Shown here: piece after piece, positions 34,775-44,056 of the stretch | Numbering within the stretch: the first letter of the stretch is position 1 | How the letters are laid out: each line of letters starts with the position of its first letter | Origin: Eubacteriaceae bacterium | Lineage (GTDB): Bacteria; Bacillota; Clostridia; Lachnospirales; Lachnospiraceae | DNA: 64,000 nucleotides | Direction: 5' to 3' | NCBI GenBank assembly: GCA_902363805.1 | Contig: CABJBF010000005.1 | Location: forward strand, 114,652-178,651 | Position numbers and translations under genes: made by a program | The notes under the pieces: generated by a model | Seen by the model: only the letters and a program-made list of their open reading frames with translations | The model's database searches: none | What the model was told of the DNA's origin: nothing

Positions 34775-36040
34775 TTAATTATCCTGTTTTTCACCTGTTC
34801 TGTATTCATCAATCTTCTTGTAATTATCTGCAAGTGATGCTTCTCCTTCAATAGGGATAATTTCCTTATTGAATACAGGTTTTAATAAAATAGGTGTAAT
34901 GATTGTTGTAATAACAACGACTATAATAATTGGTCCCATAATATTGTTACTCATAAGACCTACTGCTGCACCTTTGCTGGCTACGATTAAGGCAACTTCA
35001 CCTCTTGAAATCATACCAACACCAATTCTAAGTGCCTGATAATTCTTGTATCCGCAAACCTTTGCGCCAAGTCCACAACCGATAATCTTTGTTAACAATG
35101 CAACTAATGTTATTACTGCTGCAAATGCAATTATTGCAGGTCCCATCTTTGGAAGTTCAACCTTAAGACCGATACTTGCAAAGAAAATTGGGCTTAAAAG
35201 CAAATATGATAATACATCAAATTTTGATGCGATGAACTGATCTTTCTGAGTCATTGATATAATTAAGCCTGCGAAGAATGCACCTGTAATATCTGCAACT
35301 CCAAAGAAATGTTCTGCACAAAATGCCATTACAAGGCAGATAACGAATGCAATAATTGCATGTCTGTGCATTCCTTTACCACTAATTTCACACCATTTCT
35401 TAAATGCATAATAAACAATAACTCCGACAACTCCGCAAAATACGAAGAATAATACTATCTTAAATAAAACAACTGCAATATTTACTGATGTGTCAGCTAA
35501 GCTTGTTACAATTGTAAGAGCTATGATACCTAAAATATCATCGATAATGGCAGCTCCAAGAATTGCATTTCCTGATTTAGTTTTTAATTTACCTAATTCT
35601 TTTAAAGTTTCAACTGTAATACTTACAGAAGTTGCTGTTAAAATTACACCAATAAATACTGACTGTAAAAATACTGAACTTGTAACATCTGATGTGTCAA
35701 TATATCCATTATTAATGAATAAATATGCAACACCACCACCAACAACTAAAGGAACTATAACACCTAAAAGTGCTATTACAAATGAAGCTTTTCCACTTCG
35801 TTTAAGTTCTTCAATGTCAGTTTCCATACCTGCGCAGAACATAAGAACAATTACACCTAATTCTGCCATATTCTGTATCATGTCTGTTTCTGTTAACACT
35901 CCTACACATGCAGGTCCTAAAATAACACCAGCCAAAAGAGCACCAACAACCTGTGGCATATTAACTTTCTTTGTGAAGAGACCAAGAATCTTTGTACTAG
36001 CTAGAATAATAGCTATGTCTAAAAGAAATTTGTAATCCAT
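34775..36040 (-). CDS. CPA2-family cation:proton antiporter (KefB/GerN-like)
   Basis: 421 residues, start at 36040 chosen for the AGAGGTAGG site; in-frame codons upstream overlap it. About twelve membrane spans, with the CPA2 patterns VVGALLAGVILGPACVG near 35, SVSITVETLKELGKLKT and AAIIDDILGIIALTIV containing the paired Asp residues that bind the cation and proton, and IGVGMISRGEVALIV. There is no C-terminal TrkA-N domain, so it is closer to GerN/NapA-type Na+/H+ exchangers than to KefB/C channels. It lies between spmB and the ECF operon but is separated by hairpins on both sides. Confidence 0.9.
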   Translation of the reverse strand: MDYKFLLDIAIILASTKILGLFTKKVNMPQVVGALLAGVILGPACVGVLTETDMIQNMAELGVIVLMFCAGMETDIEELKRSGKASFVIALLGVIVPLVVGGGVAYLFINNGYIDTSDVTSSVFLQSVFIGVILTATSVSITVETLKELGKLKTKSGNAILGAAIIDDILGIIALTIVTSLADTSVNIAVVLFKIVLFFVFCGVVGVIVYYAFKKWCEISGKGMHRHAIIAFVICLVMAFCAEHFFGVADITGAFFAGLIISMTQKDQFIASKFDVLSYLLLSPIFFASIGLKVELPKMGPAIIAFAAVITLVALLTKIIGCGLGAKVCGYKNYQALRIGVGMISRGEVALIVASKGAAVGLMSNNIMGPIIIVVVITTIITPILLKPVFNKEIIPIEGEASLADNYKKIDEYRTGEKQDN

Positions 36041-36089
36041 TTTTCCTACCTCTTTTCTCATTAGTTTCTTATATACGAAACAAAAATAT

Positions 36090-36126
36090 AGTGCGAAGTA
36101 CCACTATGTACATCTTCGCACCACGT
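36090..36126 (-). terminator. hairpin/terminator after the ECF operon
   Basis: GTGCGAAG is inverted as CTTCGCAC around a 15-18-nt loop with inner GTAC pairing, followed on the minus strand by TATATTTTTG. It ends the ECF operon just before the antiporter gene. Confidence 0.6.
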
Positions 36127-36219
36127 TTATTTTAACACTTTGTTTACAAATGTCAATCATATTTATTTTACTTGTTTTTGTGTTATTTTTGCTCGTTTTT
36201 TGTAAATACTTTTTGCTAC

Positions 36220-36861
36220 TTATTTTACATACATTCCGTATTTAATGTTAACTCTATCAATCTTTTTTAGCATCGGAATTAACATAAACCATAAAAATAT
36301 AAAAGTTGATATACCATGTATTACATTCATAATAAATCCTGCAGTATAAGCTGTTATAAAAGCCTGAACACTTGGACTGTCTGTAGACATAAGCACTGTT
36401 GCCGTATCCATAATAACACCATAAACAACTATTGTTGCAAGCATCCCCATAAAACAAATAAAATTTTTTTGCTTCTTAGGAATATAACTTCCCACATTCC
36501 TTTTACTGTATGCAATTCCAAAAATATATCCTAAAAGTCCAAAGGCTACCATTTGCCATGGTGTCCAGGGACCCTGACCCATAAAAAAATTTGACACAAA
36601 TGCCGTCATGGCTCCTGTTAAAAATCCTGCCTTCTTACCTAATGCAATTCCTGTAATAATTATAATTGCAGCGCAAGGTTTTACCTGTGGAGTCATGTAA
36701 AAAATAACTCTCCCGATAACTGCAAAACTAATCATGCACACAAGCATTACTATTTCTCTTGCCCTCGGTTTTCTTTTTTCAAATCCTAACGCAAATACAA
36801 CAAATGAAATAAGTATAATTAATAAACCTACTCCGTAATAGAACCGGCTGTCATTGACCAT
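36220..36861 (-). CDS. ECF transporter S component (proposed cobalamin/corrinoid specificity)
   Basis: 213 residues with about six membrane spans, the size and layout of an ECF substrate-binding subunit. Segments such as AAIIIITGIALGKKAGFLTG and the loop FFMGQGPWTPWQM are typical of S components. The ribosome site AAAGGAGG lies inside the end of the ATPase gene and the two frames overlap by 34 bp, so they are translationally coupled. The vitamin is not named by this sequence alone. Neighbouring DUF4430 and toroid proteins, which mimic transcobalamin, point to cobalamin. Confidence 0.8.
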   Translation of the reverse strand: MVNDSRFYYGVGLLIILISFVVFALGFEKRKPRAREIVMLVCMISFAVIGRVIFYMTPQVKPCAAIIIITGIALGKKAGFLTGAMTAFVSNFFMGQGPWTPWQMVAFGLLGYIFGIAYSKRNVGSYIPKKQKNFICFMGMLATIVVYGVIMDTATVLMSTDSPSVQAFITAYTAGFIMNVIHGISTFIFLWFMLIPMLKKIDRVNIKYGMYVK

Positions 36862-38453
36862 ACTACTTCCTCCTTTGTAATTGCTTTTTCAATTAATTCT
36901 CCTGCCATTTTATGAGAAACTGTTGTGTAAAATCTGTTTGTGCAAATCATTTCTCTTATGCTGCTTTCTGAAATAATTTTTCCTTGGAAAAACATAGCAC
37001 ATCTGTCTCCATATTCTGCACAAAATTCCACGTCATGACTTACTATTACAATCGTCTTTCCCTGTTTTTTTAAATCAAGAATTATTTTTCCCATTTCTTT
37101 TTTATAAATTACATCAATTCCTTTTGTTGGTTCATCTAAAAGTAAAATATCAGGATTACACAACAACACCTTTGCCATTGCAAGCTTTTGCTGCTCACCT
37201 CCACTCAAATCATATGGATGTGTTTTTTCATATTTATCCAGATTTAGTTTTGTTAAAATATCTTTATTTCCATCAACCTCATCTATAACCGTGTCATGAA
37301 GAAACATTGTCTGGACATTCTGTGGCATGTACACAATTTTGCCATTTATTTTTACTTTTCCTCTATATTGCTTCAATATTCCACACAATATTTTAATTAA
37401 TGTTGATTTTCCTGCACCGTTTCCTCCTAATATGCAGTAAATCTGCTCATTTTCTATATTAACACTAATCCCCTTAATTATATCTGCTCCATCACGTTCA
37501 TATCTGAACCATATGTTTTTTCCACTGATTGCAATATCTTTCGCAGATTTATTTTTATCTTTATTCTCATACTCTAAGTTGATTAATCTATTTTGTTTTG
37601 CTATATTTTCTTTTATTATCTGATTTTGGTTTACATAATTCTCAATCCATTTTCTTCCCTGACCTACTGTAAGTGGAATATTTTCAGATAATTCTCCAAT
37701 CTCTTTATAAATTTGAGTCGGTATAGGCATAAATTGAAATTCTTCTGTATTATAAAGTTTATCTGCGACTTTATAACTATTGTCATCAGCTAAAATTTCT
37801 CCATTTTTCATAACTACGGCTTTACTGCAAACAGGTAACAACTGGTCTAATCTATGTTCAGAAATAATAACAGTAGTTCCAAGTTCATCATTTATTTTAT
37901 GTAACATCTGAATAAATTTTTCTGCCGCTATAGGGTCTAACTGAGCTGTAGGTTCGTCTAAAATTATTACTTTAGGCTGCATTGTCATAACTGCCGCCAG
38001 ATTAAGTAACTGTTTTTGTCCGCCTGAAAGGCTGTTTGTCGTCCTTTCATATAATTTTGCTATTCCAAAATATTCTGCTGTCTCGCCAATTCTTGCCCCT
38101 ATTTCTTCTCTTGCCATTCCCATGTTTTCCAAACCAAATGCAAGCTCATGCCATACTTTATCCGTTACAATCTGCTGTTGAGGATTCTGCATTACAAATC
38201 CAATTTTCATTGCCTGAGTTCTTTCATCAACTTCTTCAATTTTTTTATTTTCAAATAAGACTTCCCCAGTTTTGTCTCCATTTGGAGTAAGTACACTTTT
38301 TAAACATCTGAGCAATGTCGTCTTTCCACAGCCTGATTTTCCACATACAACAACAAAATCACCATTTTCTATATTTAATGAAACATTTTTTAAACATGAA
38401 GAATCTGCCATAGCATATTTAAATGTTAAATTTTTGATTTCAATCTGAGCCAT
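36828..38453 (-). CDS. ECF transporter ATPase with two fused ABC domains (EcfA-EcfA')
   Basis: 541 residues containing both energising ATPases in one chain. Domain 1 has Walker A GKSGCGKTTL near 37, signature LSGGQKQLL and Walker B VIILDEPTAQLD. Domain 2 (from about 310) has GGNGAGKSTL, LSGGEQQKL and ILLLDEPTKGID. The ATG at 38453 follows GGAGG and is inside the end of the EcfT gene; 28 bp overlap. Fused ATPases mark a dedicated (group I) ECF transporter and not the shared housekeeping module, so this system serves one substrate. Confidence 0.93.
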   Translation of the reverse strand: MAQIEIKNLTFKYAMADSSCLKNVSLNIENGDFVVVCGKSGCGKTTLLRCLKSVLTPNGDKTGEVLFENKKIEEVDERTQAMKIGFVMQNPQQQIVTDKVWHELAFGLENMGMAREEIGARIGETAEYFGIAKLYERTTNSLSGGQKQLLNLAAVMTMQPKVIILDEPTAQLDPIAAEKFIQMLHKINDELGTTVIISEHRLDQLLPVCSKAVVMKNGEILADDNSYKVADKLYNTEEFQFMPIPTQIYKEIGELSENIPLTVGQGRKWIENYVNQNQIIKENIAKQNRLINLEYENKDKNKSAKDIAISGKNIWFRYERDGADIIKGISVNIENEQIYCILGGNGAGKSTLIKILCGILKQYRGKVKINGKIVYMPQNVQTMFLHDTVIDEVDGNKDILTKLNLDKYEKTHPYDLSGGEQQKLAMAKVLLCNPDILLLDEPTKGIDVIYKKEMGKIILDLKKQGKTIVIVSHDVEFCAEYGDRCAMFFQGKIISESSIREMICTNRFYTTVSHKMAGELIEKAITKEEVVWSMTAGSITE

Positions 38454-39322
38454 CTTATCTCCTCCATAATATTTATTAAAATTGGTGTTGCGCAAAGTGC
38501 TGAATATGTTATGTAAACCAACGTTGCATACTTATTTTCTTCTATATAAAACATCGGATAGTAGTGTGTTTTGACACATCCAAATATACACCCTAAAACT
38601 ACAATTCCGCCCAAAAATATAATCCATATCAAGGCGATTATGTCCCTTAATGTTAATTTATAATTATTAAAATTTGTCCTTCTCTTTACTCCGTAGCCTC
38701 TTGATGCCATCGAATCAGCCGTATCCACTGAATTTTCCAATGCCCATGTTGCTGTAATAGAAAAATTTTTTACCTGCATTTTTACTTTTCGAATAAAATT
38801 CATTTTGTTAATATCACTTTCATTTGCAATTGCCATAACTCTATTTACATCCGAAGTTTCTTTTGCATGAGCCACAAATGCCGGTACAAATTTTAATACC
38901 ATTGAAAAAATTAAAGCGAGCGTAGGTACTATCTTCCCAAATACAGCCATAATTTTATCTTCCGTTACTATTTTTTGAAATGTAAAAATCCAAATCATTA
39001 CCGTAACTAAAATTCCTGCTGCAAACATTCCATATATAATAGATTCCAAAGTGACTGCATTTCCTGTTGGTAAAAAGAATAACACTGTCATTCCTCTATG
39101 AGAAAAAAGAGGGTTTATCAGCCCTGCAAAAATAAACAAACCTAATAACCCTATTAACTTTTTTATTTGTTTGTTTTTGTATACAATTACAAAATAAACC
39201 GTGGCAAATAAAAAAGAAATGAATATCATAATCGGATGATTCACAAACATAGTAATTCCCAATATAAATGCGTAAAATAATATATTTACTACCGGGTGAA
39301 ATCTTCCGAATTCTTCTCTCAT
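38426..39322 (-). CDS. ECF transporter T component
   Basis: 298 residues with about six to seven spans. The coupling-helix motifs that touch the ATPases are present, most clearly ADSMASRGYG near residue 208 and an earlier SMVLKFVPAF region. It transmits ATP hydrolysis to the S component. It overlaps the lipoprotein gene upstream by 4 bp (ATGA) and the ATPase gene downstream by 28 bp, so the whole set is one tightly coupled operon. Confidence 0.9.
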   Translation of the reverse strand: MREEFGRFHPVVNILFYAFILGITMFVNHPIMIFISFLFATVYFVIVYKNKQIKKLIGLLGLFIFAGLINPLFSHRGMTVLFFLPTGNAVTLESIIYGMFAAGILVTVMIWIFTFQKIVTEDKIMAVFGKIVPTLALIFSMVLKFVPAFVAHAKETSDVNRVMAIANESDINKMNFIRKVKMQVKNFSITATWALENSVDTADSMASRGYGVKRRTNFNNYKLTLRDIIALIWIIFLGGIVVLGCIFGCVKTHYYPMFYIEENKYATLVYITYSALCATPILINIMEEIRWLRLKSKI

Positions 39323-39822
39323 TTCTTTTCTATATCCTCTCCTAAATTACATGTATATTGAAATTTTATTTCATCATTTTCTTTAATCTTGTACTCACTG
39401 CAACTTACATTTGGTACATCTCCATTTACAGTATACATCCAACCTGACTGTTTTCCACAGTCAAATTCGTATAAATTATTAATTCCTTCTATATATACAC
39501 TTTTTGTTGCCGGCGTTATGCTACTTTCTATCAATATCCCTGCATTTTTTAATTCTCTCTCTAAAATATCAAAGCAGGATTCCCCTTCTGTAAATTTAAC
39601 TTCCTTTGTCTCATATATCACGCCATCTTTTGGTTGTGCTTTTCGTATATTATCCTGTAATTTGTCACTATTTATTGCATTTATACAAGTCACATACAAA
39701 GTACATTTTTGTGTTGCCTTTTCAGATTTTACACTTTTACTATTTCCACAGCCCCACAAGGAAAATGTCATAAGTATTGCAATTATACATATGCTTAATT
39801 TTCTCAAATTAGTTTTGTTCAT
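39319..39822 (-). CDS. DUF4430 lipoprotein (transcobalamin beta-domain-like)
   Basis: 167 residues. The signal peptide ends in a lipobox LWGCGNS, so Cys25 is probably lipidated and the protein sits on the outer face of the membrane. The rest is one DUF4430 domain with the signature GWMYTVNGDVPN followed by YKIKENDEIKFQYT. DUF4430 is the fold of the C-terminal beta domain of eukaryotic intrinsic factor and transcobalamin. It overlaps the toroid gene upstream by 14 bp and EcfT downstream by 4 bp. Probably a capture or docking subunit for the ECF transporter. Confidence 0.85.
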   Translation of the reverse strand: MNKTNLRKLSICIIAILMTFSLWGCGNSKSVKSEKATQKCTLYVTCINAINSDKLQDNIRKAQPKDGVIYETKEVKFTEGESCFDILERELKNAGILIESSITPATKSVYIEGINNLYEFDCGKQSGWMYTVNGDVPNVSCSEYKIKENDEIKFQYTCNLGEDIEKK

Positions 39823-41305
39823 CTTTATTTGTCACTCTTTTCTTCTTATATTTATAAATATCATATCCAAATTTTCCGGCTATACCACAACATATTCCAA
39901 AAATAAGTATAATATAAGGTCTTCTATTTTTGTGTTTTGTTTCTTTAGCAACATTTTCTTTATTATTAGCTGAAATTTTGTTTTCTTTATTTTCTGTTTC
40001 TTCTATATTATTGTCTGTAGCTATCTTATTTTCTTCATCATTATTTTCTAAGCTATCTGTAGTATTAGTATTTTCTTCCGTTTCTACATTATTATCTTTT
40101 CTATTCTTAGATTCATTATTTTCTATATTGTCGGTATCATCACTATTATTTAACGTATTTCCATTTGATTTACTATTATTTTTTGAATTTGATGATGCAT
40201 TCCTTTTTGTGTTTTTACTTGTGGAATTGTTTTTATCGTTGTTATTTGCATCATTCTTATTTTTATCAGACGCACTACTTTTTGTTTCTTCTTTATTATC
40301 TGACTTTGTTGTTTCTTCCTTTGTATTTTCTATTTTAATAATTCCATCACTCATATCATAGAGTCTGTTCATTTCCGATATACTTCTGTAATAAGCTGTT
40401 ATTGCATACATTGCCTGGTCTGTAGACATTTGATTTGCGCCTTTTCCCTTCGTATGGCAAAAAGCGCCATTATCTTTATAAAATGTCATTAAACCGTCAT
40501 ATACGGTTTTACCGTTTTTCACAAATCTGCTATCATCAATTTTTATTCTCATTTCAGATAATGCAGTTAAAACCTGTGCTGTACTTTCACAGTTTGAGTC
40601 ACTTGTATTTCCATATGCGCCATCGGATTTCTGTAAAGTGCTAAGAATTGCAAGTCCTTTATCAACGCTTTCTTTTACATTTTGTTTTTCATTATAGTAT
40701 GGAGCAAGTGCCTGAATAACCATGGCAGTCACATCAACATCTGCTTCTGTCCCCATATAATTCCATCCGCCATTGTTCAATTGTTGTTTTACTAAGAAAT
40801 CAATTAACTTATTTCTTGTTGTCTGTTTTCCTGTCGTTGCATCCGGAATTTCATAATTGCCACAATCAAAAGCCATAAGTGTGTAAGCAGCTCCATTTAC
40901 ACCTTGTATCATTATATTTTCGAATGTTGCAAGAGGCTGTAATAAATTGTATCCCGAAAAATTCTGAGGATTTTTTTGAATTGCAGTTAATGCAATAATT
41001 GTTCTTGCATATTCGGTATATTTTCTTGTTGATAAAATTCCTTTGTTATCTGCAACTGTTTTTGATACATTGCTTACATATTTTTCTATATATTCATCTT
41101 TAATATTTCCACATCTGGCAAGTCCAAACACCGTCCATTCTCCGCCTACGCTTCCGTATGCTGGATTTTTTACCGTATTCATCTGATAATATGAAATTTT
41201 ATTTATTGTGTTTTCTATATCATCCTTTGACGGTGTCTGACTTCCCATAACTGAAGTTGAGACACACATAAAGAATATTGCAATTGTTGCTAATAATTTT
41301 TTCAT
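39809..41305 (-). CDS. secreted alpha/alpha-toroid protein with C-terminal membrane anchor (transcobalamin alpha-domain-like)
   Basis: 498 residues: signal peptide 1-21; an alpha/alpha-toroid domain at about 25-320 with prenyltransferase/terpene-cyclase-type repeats (VDVTAMVIQALAPYY, SNCESTAQVLTALSEM, MSTDQAMYAITAYYRS); a long linker of about 125 residues made mostly of Asn, Lys, Asp, Glu and Ser; one membrane span (about 465-483); and a short basic cytoplasmic tail. The toroid is the fold of the alpha domain of intrinsic factor/transcobalamin. The linker would let it reach through the cell wall. It lies between the two DUF4430 genes of the ECF operon. Confidence 0.82.
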   Translation of the reverse strand: MKKLLATIAIFFMCVSTSVMGSQTPSKDDIENTINKISYYQMNTVKNPAYGSVGGEWTVFGLARCGNIKDEYIEKYVSNVSKTVADNKGILSTRKYTEYARTIIALTAIQKNPQNFSGYNLLQPLATFENIMIQGVNGAAYTLMAFDCGNYEIPDATTGKQTTRNKLIDFLVKQQLNNGGWNYMGTEADVDVTAMVIQALAPYYNEKQNVKESVDKGLAILSTLQKSDGAYGNTSDSNCESTAQVLTALSEMRIKIDDSRFVKNGKTVYDGLMTFYKDNGAFCHTKGKGANQMSTDQAMYAITAYYRSISEMNRLYDMSDGIIKIENTKEETTKSDNKEETKSSASDKNKNDANNNDKNNSTSKNTKRNASSNSKNNSKSNGNTLNNSDDTDNIENNESKNRKDNNVETEENTNTTDSLENNDEENKIATDNNIEETENKENKISANNKENVAKETKHKNRRPYIILIFGICCGIAGKFGYDIYKYKKKRVTNKDEQN

Positions 41306-41335
41306 GTGTTTCCTCTTGTTTAATATAAATATTTA

Positions 41336-42547
41336 TTACTTAATTTTTACTGATTTAACTTTGCTCCATTTTCCATAAACTCTTACTTTATTTACTGTTT
41401 TGTAAGCTCTTACTTTAACGTAGCATTTCTGATTTTTCTTAAATTTCTTTGTTATTAAAACATTCTTTTTAGTAGTCTTTACAATTACTGTTCCTTTTTT
41501 GAAATTCTTTGTTGAAGAGTATTTGTACTGATATCCTTCTGCACCTGCAATTTTCTTAATTGAAATTTTTGCTTTTCCTGCTTTTACTTTCTTTACTGAG
41601 TTTACAGTTGCTTTTCCTAATGTCTGTATTTCTGTTGTTGTAGCCTGCACTGTTGTTTCTGCTGTTGTAGGCTGAATTGTTGTTGTAGGTTGCACTGTTG
41701 TCGCATCCTGTCCTGTAGTTGTTTCGTTTTCAGCTTTCTTTAATTCTGCAACCACCTCATCAACTTCATCCTGCGTTGCCATCAATTTTGTTGCAACTTT
41801 AATTGCATTTTCATACGCAGTTTTAACATTTTCATTATTCATCCATACTGCTTTATTTTCATTAATTTTTGCTAATTCTTTTGTAAGAGTTGTTTTATCA
41901 GCAACCTTTAATGGTTCCATTCCTGCATAATTGCTTAATCCAACATCTGCTCCCCACCCATATACTGAAAACTGATATCTGATTACATCACCATCTTTTA
42001 CAATATCTGCCGGTGTAAGATTTCCATTATCATTATCTCCGTTTACAGAAATCATCCATCCAGCCATACTATTATATGAATATTCTCCTAAACCATTGTT
42101 TGGCTGTGTATTACCATCATTTTTTTCATTTGACGGAGCTGAATATGATGTTGTATAAGTTTCTCCTTCATACTCATATGAACTTTCATAAGAAGGCATT
42201 TTTGCTATTTCTTCCGGTATGTCAATAATTCCTGTATCAGCATTCTCTATACTTTGCAAATATAAATATCCATAGTCTTTTGAACCTGTATATTTAATTC
42301 CTTTTTCATTCATTACTTTCTCAAATACATCAGATATTGTCATATCGTCACTAACTTCAACGCTTACAGGTTCAACTACGTAACCCTGTCCAATTGTAAA
42401 TTTTTCTACTGAAAAAGTTACTGTTTTATTTGTTTCCTGTGCTTGAATCTTGTTATAACCTACTGTTGCAATACTTGTTGTCATTGAGACTGCAATTGCT
42501 ATCGCCATTGCTTTTTTTACTATATTTCTCATCGTCATTTCCTCCAT
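41336..42547 (-). CDS. secreted DUF4430 protein with fibronectin-like C-terminus
   Basis: 403 residues: N-terminal signal peptide (cleavage near QAQET), a DUF4430 domain with GWMISVNGDNDNG and a VKDGDVIRYQFSVYGWG strand at about 155-205, a helical spacer, a Thr/Gln-rich linker (TTVQPTTTIQPTT) and a lysine-rich fibronectin-type-III-like domain with CYVKVRAYKT. First gene of the ECF operon; the toroid gene follows 31 bp later. It is not obviously anchored, so it may bind the wall through the basic C-terminal domain. Role proposed: first capture of the corrinoid outside the cell. Confidence 0.82.
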   Translation of the reverse strand: MEEMTMRNIVKKAMAIAIAVSMTTSIATVGYNKIQAQETNKTVTFSVEKFTIGQGYVVEPVSVEVSDDMTISDVFEKVMNEKGIKYTGSKDYGYLYLQSIENADTGIIDIPEEIAKMPSYESSYEYEGETYTTSYSAPSNEKNDGNTQPNNGLGEYSYNSMAGWMISVNGDNDNGNLTPADIVKDGDVIRYQFSVYGWGADVGLSNYAGMEPLKVADKTTLTKELAKINENKAVWMNNENVKTAYENAIKVATKLMATQDEVDEVVAELKKAENETTTGQDATTVQPTTTIQPTTAETTVQATTTEIQTLGKATVNSVKKVKAGKAKISIKKIAGAEGYQYKYSSTKNFKKGTVIVKTTKKNVLITKKFKKNQKCYVKVRAYKTVNKVRVYGKWSKVKSVKIK

Positions 42548-42603
42548 GTATAATTAATCAACTAATTTTATAATAATCAATTAGTTATGTCAAACGATTG
42601 ACA
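42548..42603 (-). promoter_or_regulatory. short leader of the ECF operon with inverted repeat; no riboswitch
   Basis: Only 56 bp separate spmA from the first ECF-operon gene. They contain AACTAATT and AATTAGTT as an inverted repeat spaced by 15 nt, possibly an operator. The space is too small for a cobalamin riboswitch of the usual 180-220 nt. Confidence 0.35.
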
Positions 42604-43248
42604 TTACTCTCTACTCATTATTTTACACCACAATATCCCTGCTCCTGTGCTGAAACTTGTTGCAATAATTGCCGGAAGCACAACTGCTGACGGATTTACT
42701 GCACCATATTGACTTCTATACGCAATAATGTTTACAGGAATAATTTGAAGTGAAGAAATATTTAATACTAAAAAAGTGCACATTTCATCAGTTGCAATAT
42801 GCTTTGGAAATGTACACTTTCTTTTTCTTTGCCTCTTTATCTCTGATTTATTTTCACTTAATACGTATCCACTCTGTTCTAATGGATTTTCTGCCAATGC
42901 CTCCATTGCTTTTAGTCCTGCCGGTGTTGCCGCCCATCCCAAACCTAATATATTTGCAATTATATTAGTTACTATCGGTTCTCTTGCATTATGGTTATGA
43001 GGTAAACCCGGAAATAGCCACATAATAATCGGTTCAAGTAATTTTTCTAATTTTTTTATTATTCCGCTTTTAGAAGCTACGTTCATAAATCCCATCCACA
43101 TGCTCATTATTCCAAGCATTGTAATACACATACTTACTGCTTCTTTTGTGGATTCTATTGCTCCATTTCCTACCTGTTCCATCCTGCCTGTTGCCATTCC
43201 ATAAAGCACTGACAATATAATCATCCCTGCCCAAATATAATTTAGCAC
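42604..43248 (-). CDS. spmA: spore maturation protein A
   Basis: 214 residues, a Gate-domain membrane protein with the SpmA signature segments MLGIMSMWMGFMNVASKSG near 45 and NIIANILGLGWAATPAGLKA near 95, and a C-terminal CTFLVLNISSLQIIPV stretch. A basic insert KRQRKRKC precedes the C-terminal spans. Works with SpmB in forespore maturation. Its normal partner spmB is about 8 kb downstream, after the ECF and antiporter genes. The ribH gene lies 69 bp upstream. Confidence 0.93.
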   Translation of the reverse strand: MLNYIWAGMIILSVLYGMATGRMEQVGNGAIESTKEAVSMCITMLGIMSMWMGFMNVASKSGIIKKLEKLLEPIIMWLFPGLPHNHNAREPIVTNIIANILGLGWAATPAGLKAMEALAENPLEQSGYVLSENKSEIKRQRKRKCTFPKHIATDEMCTFLVLNISSLQIIPVNIIAYRSQYGAVNPSAVVLPAIIATSFSTGAGILWCKIMSRE

Positions 43249-43317
43249 TTAATTTTTCCTTTTATTATTAAATGAATTATTATATTTTACGCAAGCCTAC
43301 CATAATAATTACATAAT

Positions 43318-43779
43318 TTACAGCATGCGATTTAAATTTGCCATTTCAATTGCTGAGCATGCAACATCAAATCCTTTATTTCCTGCTTTTGTTCCTGCTC
43401 TTTCTATTGCCTGTTCAATGTTGTCTGTTGTTAACACTCCAAACATTGTAGGCACTCCTGTTTCCATTCCTACCATTGCAATTCCTTTGCTTACCTCTGC
43501 GCATACATAATCATAATGATCTGTTGAGCCTTTAATTACTGCTCCTAAGCATAAAATGGCATCATATTTTCCTGACTGAGCCATTTTCTTTGCTACTATA
43601 GGAATTTCAAATGCACCCGGAACCCACGCTAATGTAATATCGTCATCATTAACTCCATGTCGCACGCATGCATCTTCTGCACCGCTTACAAGTTTATTTA
43701 CAATAAACTCATTAAATCTTGCTGCTACAATACCAATTTTTAATCCTTCTGCTACTAATTTTCCTTCTAAAGTTCTCAT
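43318..43779 (-). CDS. ribH: 6,7-dimethyl-8-ribityllumazine synthase
   Basis: Penultimate step of riboflavin synthesis: joins dihydroxybutanone phosphate and the ribityl-diaminopyrimidinedione. 153 residues, normal size, with the family motifs [46 protein letters not shown] and a conserved C-terminal [17 protein letters not shown]. Forms the 60-mer capsid in Bacillus. Last gene of the rib operon, separated from ribBA by a 277-bp space that holds a large palindrome. Confidence 0.97.
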   Translation of the reverse strand: MRTLEGKLVAEGLKIGIVAARFNEFIVNKLVSGAEDACVRHGVNDDDITLAWVPGAFEIPIVAKKMAQSGKYDAILCLGAVIKGSTDHYDYVCAEVSKGIAMVGMETGVPTMFGVLTTDNIEQAIERAGTKAGNKGFDVACSAIEMANLNRML

Positions 43780-43880
43780 TTTAAATCTCCTCTTGTATAA
43801 TATATTTTGATGTCAGTTTTTTAAAGTATGGTTTAAATTATAAGTTCTGACATTATTACACTTAACATTAAATTGCTTAT

Positions 43881-44044
43881 ACCAGATTTCTTAAATTTAA
43901 AAGAAATAGCATTTGTCGCCGTCGGTTCAAAGCTTTGGTGCATAGCCTGACTTGAAACTGTAAGTTACAAAGTCAGGCTGTGTGCTAAAACTTTAGAACC
44001 GCTACGAGCGGCAAGCAATTTCGTTAAATTTAAGAAATCAGGTT
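43881..44044. repeat. 164-bp imperfect palindrome between ribBA and ribH
   Basis: Arms of about 75 bp with few mismatches: ACCxGATTTCTTAAATTTAA at the left is inverted at the right edge, and GGTTC, CTTTGG/CTAAAG, GCATAGCCTGACTTG / AAAGTCAGGCTGTGTGC pair further in around a small loop. It would be a very stable hairpin in the rib transcript and may set ribH expression or mRNA processing. Confidence 0.75.
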
Positions 44045-44056
44045 CAGTAAATAATC

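Noticed and set aside
35490..36035. 181-codon plus-strand open frame
   Set aside because: It lies entirely antisense to the cation/proton antiporter, lacks a ribosome site and has no recognisable protein pattern. The same holds for other long plus-strand frames at 18020-18586 and 39389-39973.
42548..42603. Cobalamin riboswitch for the ECF operon
   Set aside because: The space is too short and the B12-box sequence is absent.
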